A DNA stretch of 6,018 nucleotides from a bacterium (GCA_021781095.1 JAJXXM010000186.1:1-6018), one strand, 5' to 3'; shown: positions 1 through 6,018, numbered from the stretch's first letter. The notes: generated by a model from the letters alone, not told the origin. Translations and numbers: made by a program.

Positions 1-659
1 TCGGCCGGCGTGGAAACGCCGCCCGCGCAAAAGAGCACGACGGGGAGTTTGCCGTTTTCCGCGACGTAGGTGACGAGATCGAGCGGCGCGCCGAGATCGC
101 GCGCGCGCGCCACGAGTTCTTCTTTCGGCGCGACCGTGAGCTCGCGAATGCCGTCGCCGATCGCGCGCATGTGGCGGACCGCCTCGACGATATTGCCGCT
201 GCCCGCTTCGCCCTTGCTGCGAATCATCGCCGCGCCTTCGGCGATACGACGCAACGCTTCGCCCAGATCGCGAGCGCCGCAAACGAACGGCGTCGTGTAA
301 TCATTTTTCGCGAGGTGGAACTTGTCGTCGGCGGGCGTGAGCACTTCGGACTCGTCGATGAAATCGACGCCGAGTGCCTGCAGCACCTGCGCTTCACCGA
401 TGTGGCCGATGCGCACCTTCGCCATCACCGGAATCGTCACCGCATCCATAATCGAGCGAATTAATTCGAGATTGCTCATGCGCGCGACGCCGCCCGCGGC
501 GCGAATATCCGCCGGAATGCGTTCGAGCGCCATCACCGCAACGGCCCCGGCTTCCTGGGCGATGACCGCTTGCTCGGGGGTCACGACGTCCATGATGACG
601 CCGCCCTTGAGCATCTGGGCCAGGCCACGCTTGACTGTGAGAGTACCTTTCTGTTCCAC
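1..659 (-). CDS. pdxS: Pyridoxal 5'-phosphate synthase lyase subunit PdxS (3' end cut off by window edge)
   Basis: PdxS is the synthase subunit of the DXP-independent vitamin B6 pathway. In the cytoplasm, with ammonia from the glutaminase PdxT, it condenses ribose 5-phosphate and glyceraldehyde 3-phosphate to PLP. The visible 219 residues (family total about 294) follow the family without gaps. The N-terminus reads [16 protein letters not shown]. Asp24, Lys81 (in [14 protein letters not shown]) and Lys149 (in [12 protein letters not shown]) fall at exactly the catalytic positions numbered in Bacillus PdxS; Lys81 and Lys149 form the covalent sugar intermediates. The phosphate-binding AGGVSTPA segment is the last part visible. 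The GTG start gives the expected N-terminal length and has a Shine-Dalgarno seven bases upstream. About 75 C-terminal residues, and any pdxT following the gene, lie outside the window. Identification is essentially certain. Confidence 0.98.
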   Translation of the reverse strand, partial: MEQKGTLTVKRGLAQMLKGGVIMDVVTPEQAVIAQEAGAVAVMALERIPADIRAAGGVARMSNLELIRSIMDAVTIPVMAKVRIGHIGEAQVLQALGVDFIDESEVLTPADDKFHLAKNDYTTPFVCGARDLGEALRRIAEGAAMIRSKGEAGSGNIVEAVRHMRAIGDGIRELTVAPKEELVARARDLGAPLDLVTYVAENGKLPVVLFCAGGVSTPA

Positions 660-666
660 CGGGTCG

Positions 667-671
667 CTCCT
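667..671 (-). promoter_or_regulatory. Ribosome binding site of pdxS
   Basis: On the minus strand AGGAG stands seven bases before the GTG codon at 659-657. This spacing is ideal and supports the GTG as the true pdxS start; no in-frame ATG near the expected N-terminus competes with it. Confidence 0.75.
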
Positions 672-695
672 ATCGCTGGTTGTGGGTCGGCCCCT

Positions 696-704
696 ATCGT
701 ACCA
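696..704 (-). promoter_or_regulatory. Candidate extended -10 promoter for pdxS
   Basis: On the minus strand the gap between the glycosidase gene and pdxS contains TGGTACGAT. This fits an extended -10 element (TG, one base, then TACGAT against consensus TATAAT). Transcription would start near 689, giving a leader of about 30 bases that includes the Shine-Dalgarno. No good -35 hexamer is seen at 16-18 bases, which is tolerable for an extended -10 promoter. This is consensus matching only. The rest of the 660-773 gap shows no convincing terminator for the upstream gene, so read-through into pdxS is also possible. Confidence 0.35.
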
Positions 705-773
705 GGGGGCGCAACCTTCTTCAGCGACAACAGCCGCCGGAGCGCGGAGGTGGCGTTTCGCGCCCGCCTCGGG

Positions 774-3170
774 CTACCGCCCGCCGAGGAGGATGCTCGC
801 GATGGCCCCCTTCGCAAGCTCGACGCGATGGCTGCTGCCGCGGAACTCGACGATCGCGTCGCGCTCCTGCTCGTCGTCGTTGAGGAGGAAGATGCGGACG
901 CTCCCGTTCGGGGCTTCGAAGGCAACCGCGCCGATCTCCACCGGGGAGAGGGTCACTTCGTCGCTGACGTCCCGCCCGGCGTCGACGATGCGATAGGGCT
1001 CCTCGGCCGAAAGATCCGGGGCGTTCGTCGAAATCGTCGCAGCCTCAAAATCGACGACGTAGGTGCAGCGCTTCCCGCCCCAGCGCACGTTCACGCCGGC
1101 GACCCAGTTCCAGCCTTTCGGGCGTAACGGATTGAGATGCGGGCGCCCGCTCGTGCGGTATCCGTCGAATCCGCCGACCGTCTCCGCAACCGCCCAGAGA
1201 TATTTCGCGCCGGTCCACGGCGAGAGGTACATGCCGCGATTGGTGAGCGAGCCACCGTCGAACCATTCGGCGAACTCGCCGGGCACGGTGTTGCGCGCGC
1301 TTCCACCCTCCATCGCTTCGTAGATGCGCTCCAAAAATCCGACTCCTTCGTCGATACCGCCGTTGCGTGCCAGCGCGACGACGTACCAGAGCGTGAGATC
1401 GGGCCAGACGCCGCCGAGCAAGCCGAAGCCGAAAGACGGGAAGTACCACGGGTCGGCCGTGGAGATGGTGCGCAGGCCGACCGGCGTCGTAAAGTCGCTC
1501 TCCGAAAGGCGCTTGAGAATCGCCTTGCGTTCGTCGGCGTCGGCGACATCGAAGAGCACCGGGAAGATCTCGTCGGCGGTAAAGCTATCTTGGAAATCGC
1601 CGTTCTGGTCGATATTGAGAACGAACGCGCCGGTATCGTCGTCGAAGAGATAGCTCATCGTCGCTTCGCGCAACGATTGCGCTTCGTCGGAGTAGCGCTG
1701 CCACGCCTCCTGATCCCCCGCAACCGCGCAGAGCATCGCCGCAGCCTCCAGCGCGAAGACGCCTTCGCTATTGATCTCCGTCACCGCACCGTCGAGCTTG
1801 TAGTAGGGAATGATATTGCGCCACGAACTGATGCCGTACATATCGACCCCTTGCGCTTTTCCGAAAAGGAGTCCGCGTTCGTCGCGCTGCGAGAGCAAAT
1901 AATCGGCGAGTTGACGGACGATCGGCAAGCGCGAGCGCACCCACGCCTCGTCGAGCGTCGCGTTGTAATGGTGGAGCATCGCGATGCAATGCAGCGGGGT
2001 ATCGTCGTTAATATTGAGATCGTACGCCGTTTTATAGGCGTTCACGCCGCGAACGTATTCGATCATCAAGCCGCTGGATTCGATATGTTGATTGAATACT
2101 TCGATCGCGTCGCGGCTAAACTCGGGCATGAAGTAATCGAATCCGTGCACGAACCACGACGTATCGCGCGAGACCAAAATATCGGAAGGCGGAGAATTCG
2201 TCGATCCCCACCCGATGGGATACTCTTTAATGATACGCAGCATATTGGCTTTCGCCCATACGACGCCGCGCGAAATCCGCTGCGATGGCGTCAGGAATCG
2301 CGCGTCCGCGAGCCGCTTTGCAAAATAGCGTTGCGTGTCGTGCAGCGCCTTGGAATCCGCGAGCAATTCGTTGAAGCGTGGGCGCAGATCGACCGAGCCG
2401 TCCTTATGAAACACGACGGCCAGCCGCAAGAGGGCCCTTGCACCGGGATCGACGGTGATGCGATATTCCATCGCTCCGAAAATACGCCCGCGAACGCTCG
2501 ACGTACGCGCCGCCTCTCCGCCTTCGACGAAGGCTTCGACGCTCGCGTCTTCGTCGAGCAGCGTTCCGCTCCGCATTTGCGCGAGCAATGCTTGCTCGCG
2601 CACCGAGACCGTCGCGGCGTAGGGTTCGCGCGAACCGCCCCACCAACGCTGCGCCCCCAGCGTCGAATTCACGGCATGAATGCTGCCGTCGACGACGCCC
2701 GCATCGACGTCGGACTCGGTCTCACCGTAAAACCGCTGCCCGACGAGCAGGGCCCATGGAAAGACCGCGACGTCCACGGCTTGGTCGCCCGGGTTGTAGA
2801 GCGTGACGTCGACAACGAAGGCGACGCTCCGGTCGAACTTCGGCCCGTGCGGAACGTAAAAGGCCTCGGTAACGTGAATGCGCTCGCCCAACGTAAATTC
2901 CGAGAGTTGCGCGTAGGGAAGAAAGGTAAACGTGCGTTCGATTTCGTGCGGGAAGTAGGTGACGCCGACGTCGCGAAGCCGATATGCGATTTGATGGGTG
3001 CCGAAAATAATCCGATCGCTATCGGCGTCCCAGAGCCCGCGGACGCCGGCTTTCGCCGTCGATTGCGCGTACGACTTGAAATTACCGAGCAAGAGCCCGT
3101 ACGGCGTCTCACGTTCGTGCATGACGTAGGCGCAGAATTCATTCCGCTGGGCATCGAAACTCGAACGCAT
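774..3170 (-). CDS. Putative amylo-alpha-1,6-glucosidase-like six-hairpin glycosidase
   Basis: The 798-residue product has no signal peptide, so it is probably a cytoplasmic glucan or oligosaccharide hydrolase. Residues about 1-290 look like a beta-rich N-terminal domain, about 300-665 like an (alpha/alpha)6 barrel, and about 690-798 like a beta-rich C-terminal cap. Barrel segments align by eye with the debranching module of glycogen debranching enzymes: SRDTSWF (Asp336), NDDTPLH (Asp390, candidate general acid), VTEIN (463-467), TTPVGLRTIS followed by GGVWP (561-590), and GEFAEWFDGG (Glu635, candidate second carboxylate) followed by SPWTGAKYLW. No 4-alpha-glucanotransferase module is present, unlike eukaryotic debranching enzymes. 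Other six-hairpin families (GH15, GH63, GH65 or GH94 relatives) are alternatives; GH94 signatures were not seen. The start is uncertain. ATG at 3170 is chosen, with a weak GAG five bases upstream. An in-frame TTG at 3218 would add 16 residues, but its GGAG directly abuts the codon. Fold confident, substrate not. Confidence 0.72.
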   Translation of the reverse strand: MRSSFDAQRNEFCAYVMHERETPYGLLLGNFKSYAQSTAKAGVRGLWDADSDRIIFGTHQIAYRLRDVGVTYFPHEIERTFTFLPYAQLSEFTLGERIHVTEAFYVPHGPKFDRSVAFVVDVTLYNPGDQAVDVAVFPWALLVGQRFYGETESDVDAGVVDGSIHAVNSTLGAQRWWGGSREPYAATVSVREQALLAQMRSGTLLDEDASVEAFVEGGEAARTSSVRGRIFGAMEYRITVDPGARALLRLAVVFHKDGSVDLRPRFNELLADSKALHDTQRYFAKRLADARFLTPSQRISRGVVWAKANMLRIIKEYPIGWGSTNSPPSDILVSRDTSWFVHGFDYFMPEFSRDAIEVFNQHIESSGLMIEYVRGVNAYKTAYDLNINDDTPLHCIAMLHHYNATLDEAWVRSRLPIVRQLADYLLSQRDERGLLFGKAQGVDMYGISSWRNIIPYYKLDGAVTEINSEGVFALEAAAMLCAVAGDQEAWQRYSDEAQSLREATMSYLFDDDTGAFVLNIDQNGDFQDSFTADEIFPVLFDVADADERKAILKRLSESDFTTPVGLRTISTADPWYFPSFGFGLLGGVWPDLTLWYVVALARNGGIDEGVGFLERIYEAMEGGSARNTVPGEFAEWFDGGSLTNRGMYLSPWTGAKYLWAVAETVGGFDGYRTSGRPHLNPLRPKGWNWVAGVNVRWGGKRCTYVVDFEAATISTNAPDLSAEEPYRIVDAGRDVSDEVTLSPVEIGAVAFEAPNGSVRIFLLNDDEQERDAIVEFRGSSHRVELAKGAIASILLGGR

Positions 3171-3182
3171 AGCGGCTCTATT
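3154..3182 (+). promoter_or_regulatory. Weak candidate sigma70-type promoter for ispE
   Basis: TCGAAA at 3154-3159 and TCTATT at 3177-3182 each match four of six consensus bases and are separated by 17 bases. Transcription would start near 3189, giving a leader of about 38 bases before the ispE ATG. The -35 box would lie inside the first codons of the divergent glycosidase gene. Support is consensus similarity and position only. Confidence 0.2.
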
Positions 3183-3210
3183 CGCCCAGGAAGCCCGCGC
3201 TCTTTCGACA

Positions 3211-3228
3211 ATCGTCAACTCCGACGAT
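3211..3228. repeat. Short inverted repeat across the ispE start codon
   Basis: ATCGTC at 3211-3216 and GACGAT at 3223-3228 form a perfect 6-bp inverted repeat with a six-base centre (AACTCC). The right arm ends within the ispE ATG. It could be an operator in the divergent control region or a small mRNA hairpin that partly hides the start codon. Repeats of this length are common by chance. Confidence 0.25.
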
Positions 3229-4102
3229 GAATCGCTCGCTTTTCACGGCTCCGGCAAAAATCAACCTGACGCTCGAGGTGCTGGGGAAGCGTCCCGACGG
3301 CTATCACGCCCTGCGCTCGCTCATGGTGCCGGTCGATCTCTGTGACGAAATCGAGATCGAGCCCGCGGAGCGGCTCTCGTTCGATTGCGACGATCCGGCG
3401 CTCGTTGGCGAGGAGAACCTCGTTTTGCGCGCGGCGCGCGCGATCGGCGTCCGCGCCGCCCGCATCGCACTTCGCAAGCGGATTCCCACGCAGGCCGGGC
3501 TCGGGGGCGGCTCGAGCGATGCGGCAGCGGTGCTGCTCGCGGCTCGCGCGGGTGCGTTCGGGGAGGCGCCGAGCCGCGACGAGCTCGCCGTCGCGCGATC
3601 CCTCGGCTCCGACGTACCGTTCTTCCTCGTCGAAGGAGGCGCGCTCGTCGAAGGAACCGGCGAACGCGTGACGCCGGTCGGCGCGATTGCACCGTGGGCC
3701 GCACTCATCGTGAAACCGCCGGTTTCCATCTCGACCGCCGAGGCCTACCGGCGCCTCGACGAACGCGAGCGGCCGCAGCGTCCGCGGAACGAGAGCGTCG
3801 GCATCCGCGCCGTGGCCGCACTCCAGCGCGCCGATTTCGCCGAAGTCGCACGGCTGCTGACGAACGATTTTCACGACGACGCCCTCGCGCAACACCCGGA
3901 GATCGCGCGCGCGGCTGCGGCGATCGAGGCCGCGGGACGTTCGCGCGCACTCCTTGCCGGCTCGGGATCGAGCCTTTTCGCACTCTTCGAGCGGCGAACC
4001 GAGGCAGAAGCGAGCGCCGAACGGCTCGCGTTGCCGCCGGAGTATCGGCGGTTCGTCGCCGAATTTCGATCGGGCGCAACATGGAAAGGAGCCTCGGCAT
4101 GA
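3227..4102 (+). CDS. ispE: 4-diphosphocytidyl-2-C-methyl-D-erythritol kinase (IspE)
   Basis: IspE is a cytoplasmic GHMP-family kinase of the MEP isoprenoid pathway. It uses ATP to phosphorylate the 2-hydroxyl of CDP-methylerythritol. The 291-residue length is normal for the family. Visible motifs in order are PAKINLTLEV (9-18, with Lys11 matching the conserved substrate-contacting lysine), the substrate-site segment RPDGYH (22-27), the ATP-binding loop AGLGGGSSDAA (90-100), GSDVPFFL (127-134, with Asp129 as the catalytic base) and the C-terminal GHMP motif LAGSGSSLF (243-251). All key residues are present, so the enzyme should be active. The ATG at 3227 gives the canonical N-terminus, but no clear Shine-Dalgarno precedes it, suggesting weak or unconventional initiation. 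The stop codon overlaps the start of the next gene (ATGA), so the two are probably co-translated. Confidence 0.97.
   Translation: MNRSLFTAPAKINLTLEVLGKRPDGYHALRSLMVPVDLCDEIEIEPAERLSFDCDDPALVGEENLVLRAARAIGVRAARIALRKRIPTQAGLGGGSSDAAAVLLAARAGAFGEAPSRDELAVARSLGSDVPFFLVEGGALVEGTGERVTPVGAIAPWAALIVKPPVSISTAEAYRRLDERERPQRPRNESVGIRAVAALQRADFAEVARLLTNDFHDDALAQHPEIARAAAAIEAAGRSRALLAGSGSSLFALFERRTEAEASAERLALPPEYRRFVAEFRSGATWKGASA
4085..4091 (+). promoter_or_regulatory. Ribosome binding site of the MobA-like gene, inside the ispE 3' end
   Basis: AAAGGAG lies within the last codons of ispE, seven bases before the ATG at 4099. It is the strongest Shine-Dalgarno in the window and fixes the start of the downstream gene. 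With the ATGA stop/start overlap it indicates translational coupling. Confidence 0.85.
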
Positions 4103-4857
4103 AGTGCGTCGTTCTCGCCGGCGGACCGCACGATGCGATCGCCGCCGGTACGCCCGGCGCTCCGAACAAGGCGTTCGCACTGATCGCGGGGCGCACGCTG
4201 CTGGAGCGGACGCTCGTTCCCATCCGCGCGGCGAGCGCCGTGAGCGGCATACGCGTCGTCGCCCCATCGAGCGCAGCCGGGCACCCCGCACTCGCGCTCG
4301 CCGACGAATGCGTGCCCGATGGTGCGAAAATTCGCGACTCGCTCCGCTCGGGGCTCGAGGGCTTGCCCCCCGACGAGATCGTCGCGGTCTGGACGAGCGA
4401 TCTTCCGATGCTCTCGGCGGCGGCGGTCGACGATTTCATCGAGCGAGCGCGCGATGCCGATGCCGATATCGGTTATGGATGCGTCGAGTACGGCACGCAC
4501 ATGCAACGATTTCCGGAGGTGCCGCACACGTGGGCGCGCATGCGTGATGGGCGGTATTGCGGCGGCGGTGCGATCGCGTTGAAGCCGCGCGCGTTGGCAC
4601 GGCTCGACGACTTCATCGAGCGGCTCGGCGCCGCACGCAAGTCCCCGCTACGCCTCGCGGGGCTTTTCGGATGGGGATTATTGTTCCGTTACGCGCTCGG
4701 GCGGCTCACTATCGAACGAGCGCAAGCGCGCGCGAGCGAGATCGTCGGGGCTTCGGTCCGTGCGATTCCGTCGCCGTTCGCCGAATTTGCCGTAAACGTC
4801 GATCGGGTTAGCGACGTTGCGCTGGCGGAACGACTTCTGGCGTCCGCCAACGCCTGA
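4099..4857 (+). CDS. MobA-like nucleotidyltransferase (NTP_transf_3 type), substrate unknown
   Basis: The 252-residue product is a GT-A-fold nucleotidyltransferase, which transfers a nucleotide from an NTP to a phosphorylated or cofactor acceptor. Residues 1-30 hold the nucleotide-binding loop: VVLAGG, then a loop longer than the usual GxSxRMG, ending in the conserved lysine (Lys24 in APNKAF). SDLPML (100-105) supplies the metal-binding aspartate Asp101. GGGAIAL (155-161) and the C-terminal FAVNVDRVSDV (230-240) resemble the MobA/COG0746 pattern of acceptor site and closing Asp-Val-Asp motif. It is not a normal IspD, because the IspD HDAARP-type motif is absent. The gene is coupled to ispE (ATGA overlap), and its last 50 bp overlap ubiX on the other strand. 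Molybdopterin guanylyl- or cytidylyltransferase is possible, but no other cofactor gene is visible. Family confident, substrate unknown. Confidence 0.85.
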   Translation: MKCVVLAGGPHDAIAAGTPGAPNKAFALIAGRTLLERTLVPIRAASAVSGIRVVAPSSAAGHPALALADECVPDGAKIRDSLRSGLEGLPPDEIVAVWTSDLPMLSAAAVDDFIERARDADADIGYGCVEYGTHMQRFPEVPHTWARMRDGRYCGGGAIALKPRALARLDDFIERLGAARKSPLRLAGLFGWGLLFRYALGRLTIERAQARASEIVGASVRAIPSPFAEFAVNVDRVSDVALAERLLASANA

Positions 4858-5398
4858 AAAGTTCGTTCGGAATCCCGAATTGGTCGAGTACCTTCCCGAC
4901 GGTGTGCGCCACGATATCGTCGACGCTGCGAGGATTTGCGTAGAGCGCCGGAACGGGAGGGAGAATCGTCGCGCCGATCTCCGCGAGTTGTGCGAGCGTG
5001 CGCAAGTGGCCGAGGTGGAGCGGCGTTTCGCGCACGACGAGCACGGTGCGGCGGCGCTCCTTGAGGCAGACGTCGGCGGCGCGCGCGAGCAAATTATCGT
5101 TGAGCGAATACGCGATCGCGCTCGCGCTCTTCATCGAACAGGGCACCACCATCATTCCGTCCGTTAAAAACGAACCGCTGGAAATCGCTGCGGCGAGATC
5201 GTCGTCGCGATACACCACGTCGGCAAGTCCGTGAAAATCCTCGACCGTGAGATCGGTTTCCAACGAGATGGTACGTTGCGCGGCCGTGCTGAGCACGAGG
5301 TGCGTTTCCACGCCGCCGATCGCGCGCAGCGCTTGGAGCGCCATATAGCCATACGCGCTACCACTCGCACCGCTGATACCGACGATAATTCGTTTCAT
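4808..5398 (-). CDS. ubiX: Flavin prenyltransferase UbiX
   Basis: UbiX joins a dimethylallyl group to FMN to make prenylated FMN, the cofactor of UbiD-type decarboxylases. The 196-residue length is normal. The N-terminus has the flavin-binding loop GISGASGSAYG (7-17). The central VVPCSMKSASAIA (84-96) is the family's flavin and dimethylallyl-phosphate site. VVRETPLHLGHL (121-132) contains the conserved Arg-Glu pair (Glu124), and PALYANPRSVDDIV (150-163) contains the conserved tyrosine (Tyr153). The ATG at 5398 yields the expected MKRIIVGISGASG start with GAGG nine bases upstream; an upstream in-frame start would add nine unneeded residues. The gene converges on the nucleotidyltransferase gene with a 50-bp overlap, and diverges from the nuclease gene. 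No ubiD partner is visible, so whether it serves quinone synthesis or another decarboxylation cannot be told. Confidence 0.96.
   Translation of the reverse strand: MKRIIVGISGASGSAYGYMALQALRAIGGVETHLVLSTAAQRTISLETDLTVEDFHGLADVVYRDDDLAAAISSGSFLTDGMMVVPCSMKSASAIAYSLNDNLLARAADVCLKERRRTVLVVRETPLHLGHLRTLAQLAEIGATILPPVPALYANPRSVDDIVAHTVGKVLDQFGIPNELFRRWRTPEVVPPAQRR
4819..4853. terminator. Hairpin between two convergent stop codons, possible bidirectional terminator
   Basis: TGGCGGA (4823-4829) and TCCGCCA (4843-4849) form a perfect 7-bp stem around a 13-base loop. After one C-A mismatch the stem continues with GCG/CGC (4819-4821, 4851-4853), giving 10 pairs in an 11-position stem. It ends one base before the plus-strand stop codon (4855-4857) and eight bases before the minus-strand stop codon (4810-4808), so it is coding on both strands. 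No U-rich tract follows on either strand, so it is not a canonical intrinsic terminator. It may act as a transcript-end stabiliser or weak terminator, or be chance. Confidence 0.35.
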
Positions 5399-5407
5399 GA
5401 CAGAGGA

Positions 5408-5411
5408 CCTC
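5408..5411 (-). promoter_or_regulatory. Ribosome binding site of ubiX
   Basis: GAGG on the minus strand lies nine bases before the ATG at 5398 and favours that start over in-frame codons further upstream. Confidence 0.55.
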
Positions 5412-5481
5412 GCTTTTGAGTGCACTTCGCGGGAGGGGACGAAGCCTCTTCCTGAAACCTAAGCGCGACGTGAAGTTTGCA

Positions 5482-6018
5482 ATGCTCCGCCCCACGATCG
5501 AGCAGGACGCGATCGCGTGGTCGCACCGTGGCGACCGCGCCGCGCTCGAACGGCTGCTCCTCGCGTATACGGCGCTCTCCTCGATCTCCGCGGCGGCCGC
5601 CATCGCGCTCGCTCGAGCGAGCGAACGCCCTCTCGCGGCGCTCGAGGAAGCCGCCCTTCCACTCGCGCAGGGCGAACGCGATGCGTTTGCGGCGTGGCAG
5701 CATGCGGCGCGCGAGTCCCAAGCAAAAAGCGACCCGCAGCCGTTGCTGCTCGCGCTCGAAGCGCCGCAGCCTGCGCCCCCGGAACGCTCTGCCGGAGTGC
5801 CTCCCGCCGAACTCCCCGCGGGCGCACTTCCGCCCGAACCGGCCCGCCCCGTGACGACGCCGAACCGACCCTTGAGTGCATCGGCACTCAACATGTTTGT
5901 CGATTGCCGACGTCGTTGGTTTTTTCGCTACGTTTGCGATCCCATCGAGGAGCCGGATTCCCCAGCGGCGAGTTACGGCACGGCATTCCATGCCGCGCTC
6001 GAGGATTTTCATGCCGAA
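5482..6018 (+). CDS. PD-(D/E)XK (RecB/AddB/Cas4-like) nuclease-domain protein, 3' end cut off
   Basis: The reading frame is open from 5401 to the window end; 179 residues are visible from the ATG at 5482. Residues 131-179 look like the start of a RecB-family nuclease domain: LSASALNMFVDCRRRWFFRYV, with Cys142 where AddB/Cas4-type enzymes place the first iron-sulfur cysteine, then YGTAFHAALEDFH (165-177), matching the GxxxHxxLE motif whose His170 helps bind metal. The catalytic Asp, Glu and Lys and the other cysteines would lie beyond the window. Residues about 1-93 are Ala/Leu-rich and probably helical, with no family I recognise; about 94-130 are a Pro/Ala-rich linker. No helicase motifs precede the nuclease, so this is not a standard AddA or RecB. 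Strong third-position G/C supports coding from about 5460. The start is uncertain: GTG at 5470 is an alternative, and neither start has a good Shine-Dalgarno. It diverges from ubiX and probably acts in DNA repair or processing. Confidence 0.72.
   Translation, partial: MLRPTIEQDAIAWSHRGDRAALERLLLAYTALSSISAAAAIALARASERPLAALEEAALPLAQGERDAFAAWQHAARESQAKSDPQPLLLALEAPQPAPPERSAGVPPAELPAGALPPEPARPVTTPNRPLSASALNMFVDCRRRWFFRYVCDPIEEPDSPAASYGTAFHAALEDFHAE

Noticed and set aside
70..1127. Plus-strand frames opposite pdxS and the glycosidase 3' end
   Set aside because: They lie opposite pdxS, which matches its family residue for residue, or opposite the glycosidase C-terminus; their translations have no domain content.
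1137..3230. A 697-codon open frame on the plus strand, antisense to the glycosidase gene
   Set aside because: It mirrors a GC-rich real gene whose complement rarely forms stops. Its translation is rich in Arg, Asp and Glu with no recognisable domain, whereas the opposite strand encodes clear glycosidase motifs.
3215..4291. A 358-codon minus-strand frame opposite ispE, and a 218-codon minus-strand frame at 3871-4527
   Set aside because: Both lie opposite well-identified genes (ispE, nucleotidyltransferase), are extremely Arg/Ala-rich and show no motif; they are shadows of high-GC coding sequence.
5397..5462. A 21-codon plus-strand ORF beginning MTEDLAFE in the ubiX/nuclease gap
   Set aside because: Its ATG arises only because the ubiX start codon sits in a CATG palindrome, and there is no properly placed Shine-Dalgarno. 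Nothing beyond an open frame supports translation.
5416..5481. An earlier TTG start (5416) for the nuclease gene, with AGAGG nine bases upstream
   Set aside because: The codons between 5401 and about 5460 include several unlike the rest of the gene (AGG, GGA, CGA, GGG), and the GAGG core overlaps the ubiX leader. The Shine-Dalgarno match is tempting but coding character begins later.
5358..6012. Long minus-strand frames (about 140-205 codons) across the right end
   Set aside because: Their translations are low-complexity Arg/Gly/Ala-rich, while the plus-strand frame shows strong third-position G/C and a recognisable nuclease domain.
1..6018. Frequent GCGATCGC-like and CGCGCG runs as a possible repeat or signal sequence
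   Set aside because: They are scattered in coding sequence and fit what biased GC-rich codons for Ala, Arg, Asp and Ile produce; there is no regular spacing, array or flanking structure.

Overview
This window is a compact, GC-rich (by eye about 60-65 %) stretch of bacterial chromosome with six protein-coding genes, two of them cut by the window edges. Gaps between genes are short (114 bp at most), third codon positions are strongly G/C, and GTG is used as a start. The gene set is PdxS-type vitamin B6 synthesis, MEP-pathway isoprenoid synthesis, and UbiX. PdxS is absent from most enterobacteria-like proteobacteria, which argues against that group. The overall style would suit Candidatus Eremiobacterota (WPS-2) or another little-cultured high-GC phylum, but this is an impression and not something the sequence proves. 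I see no tRNA, rRNA, CRISPR array, insertion sequence or phage gene.

Left part (minus strand, 1-3170): the 5' three quarters of pdxS runs off the left edge. Upstream of it on the same strand lies a large gene for a six-hairpin glycosidase resembling amylo-alpha-1,6-glucosidase (the debranching module of glycogen debranching enzyme). The 114-bp gap between them carries a plausible extended -10 promoter and a clear Shine-Dalgarno for pdxS, so pdxS is probably transcribed from its own promoter.

Middle part (plus strand, 3227-4857): ispE diverges from the glycosidase gene across a very small gap. It is translationally coupled through an ATGA overlap to a MobA-like nucleotidyltransferase that has its own strong Shine-Dalgarno. 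These two genes look like one transcription unit; the substrate of the second enzyme cannot be read from the sequence.

Right part: ubiX (minus strand) converges on the nucleotidyltransferase gene. The last 50 bp of the two genes overlap, and a strong imperfect hairpin sits exactly between their two stop codons. Divergent from ubiX, a plus-strand gene begins near 5482 and runs off the right edge. Its last visible 49 residues are the start of a RecB/AddB/Cas4-like PD-(D/E)XK nuclease domain, preceded by a helical segment and a proline/alanine-rich linker.

Overall this is mostly housekeeping metabolism (PLP, isoprenoids, prenylated flavin, glucan turnover). I found no convincing new multi-gene system. 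The points most worth a second look are the glycosidase's true specificity, the ispE-linked nucleotidyltransferase, the hairpin in the convergent overlap, and the unusual front half of the nuclease gene.
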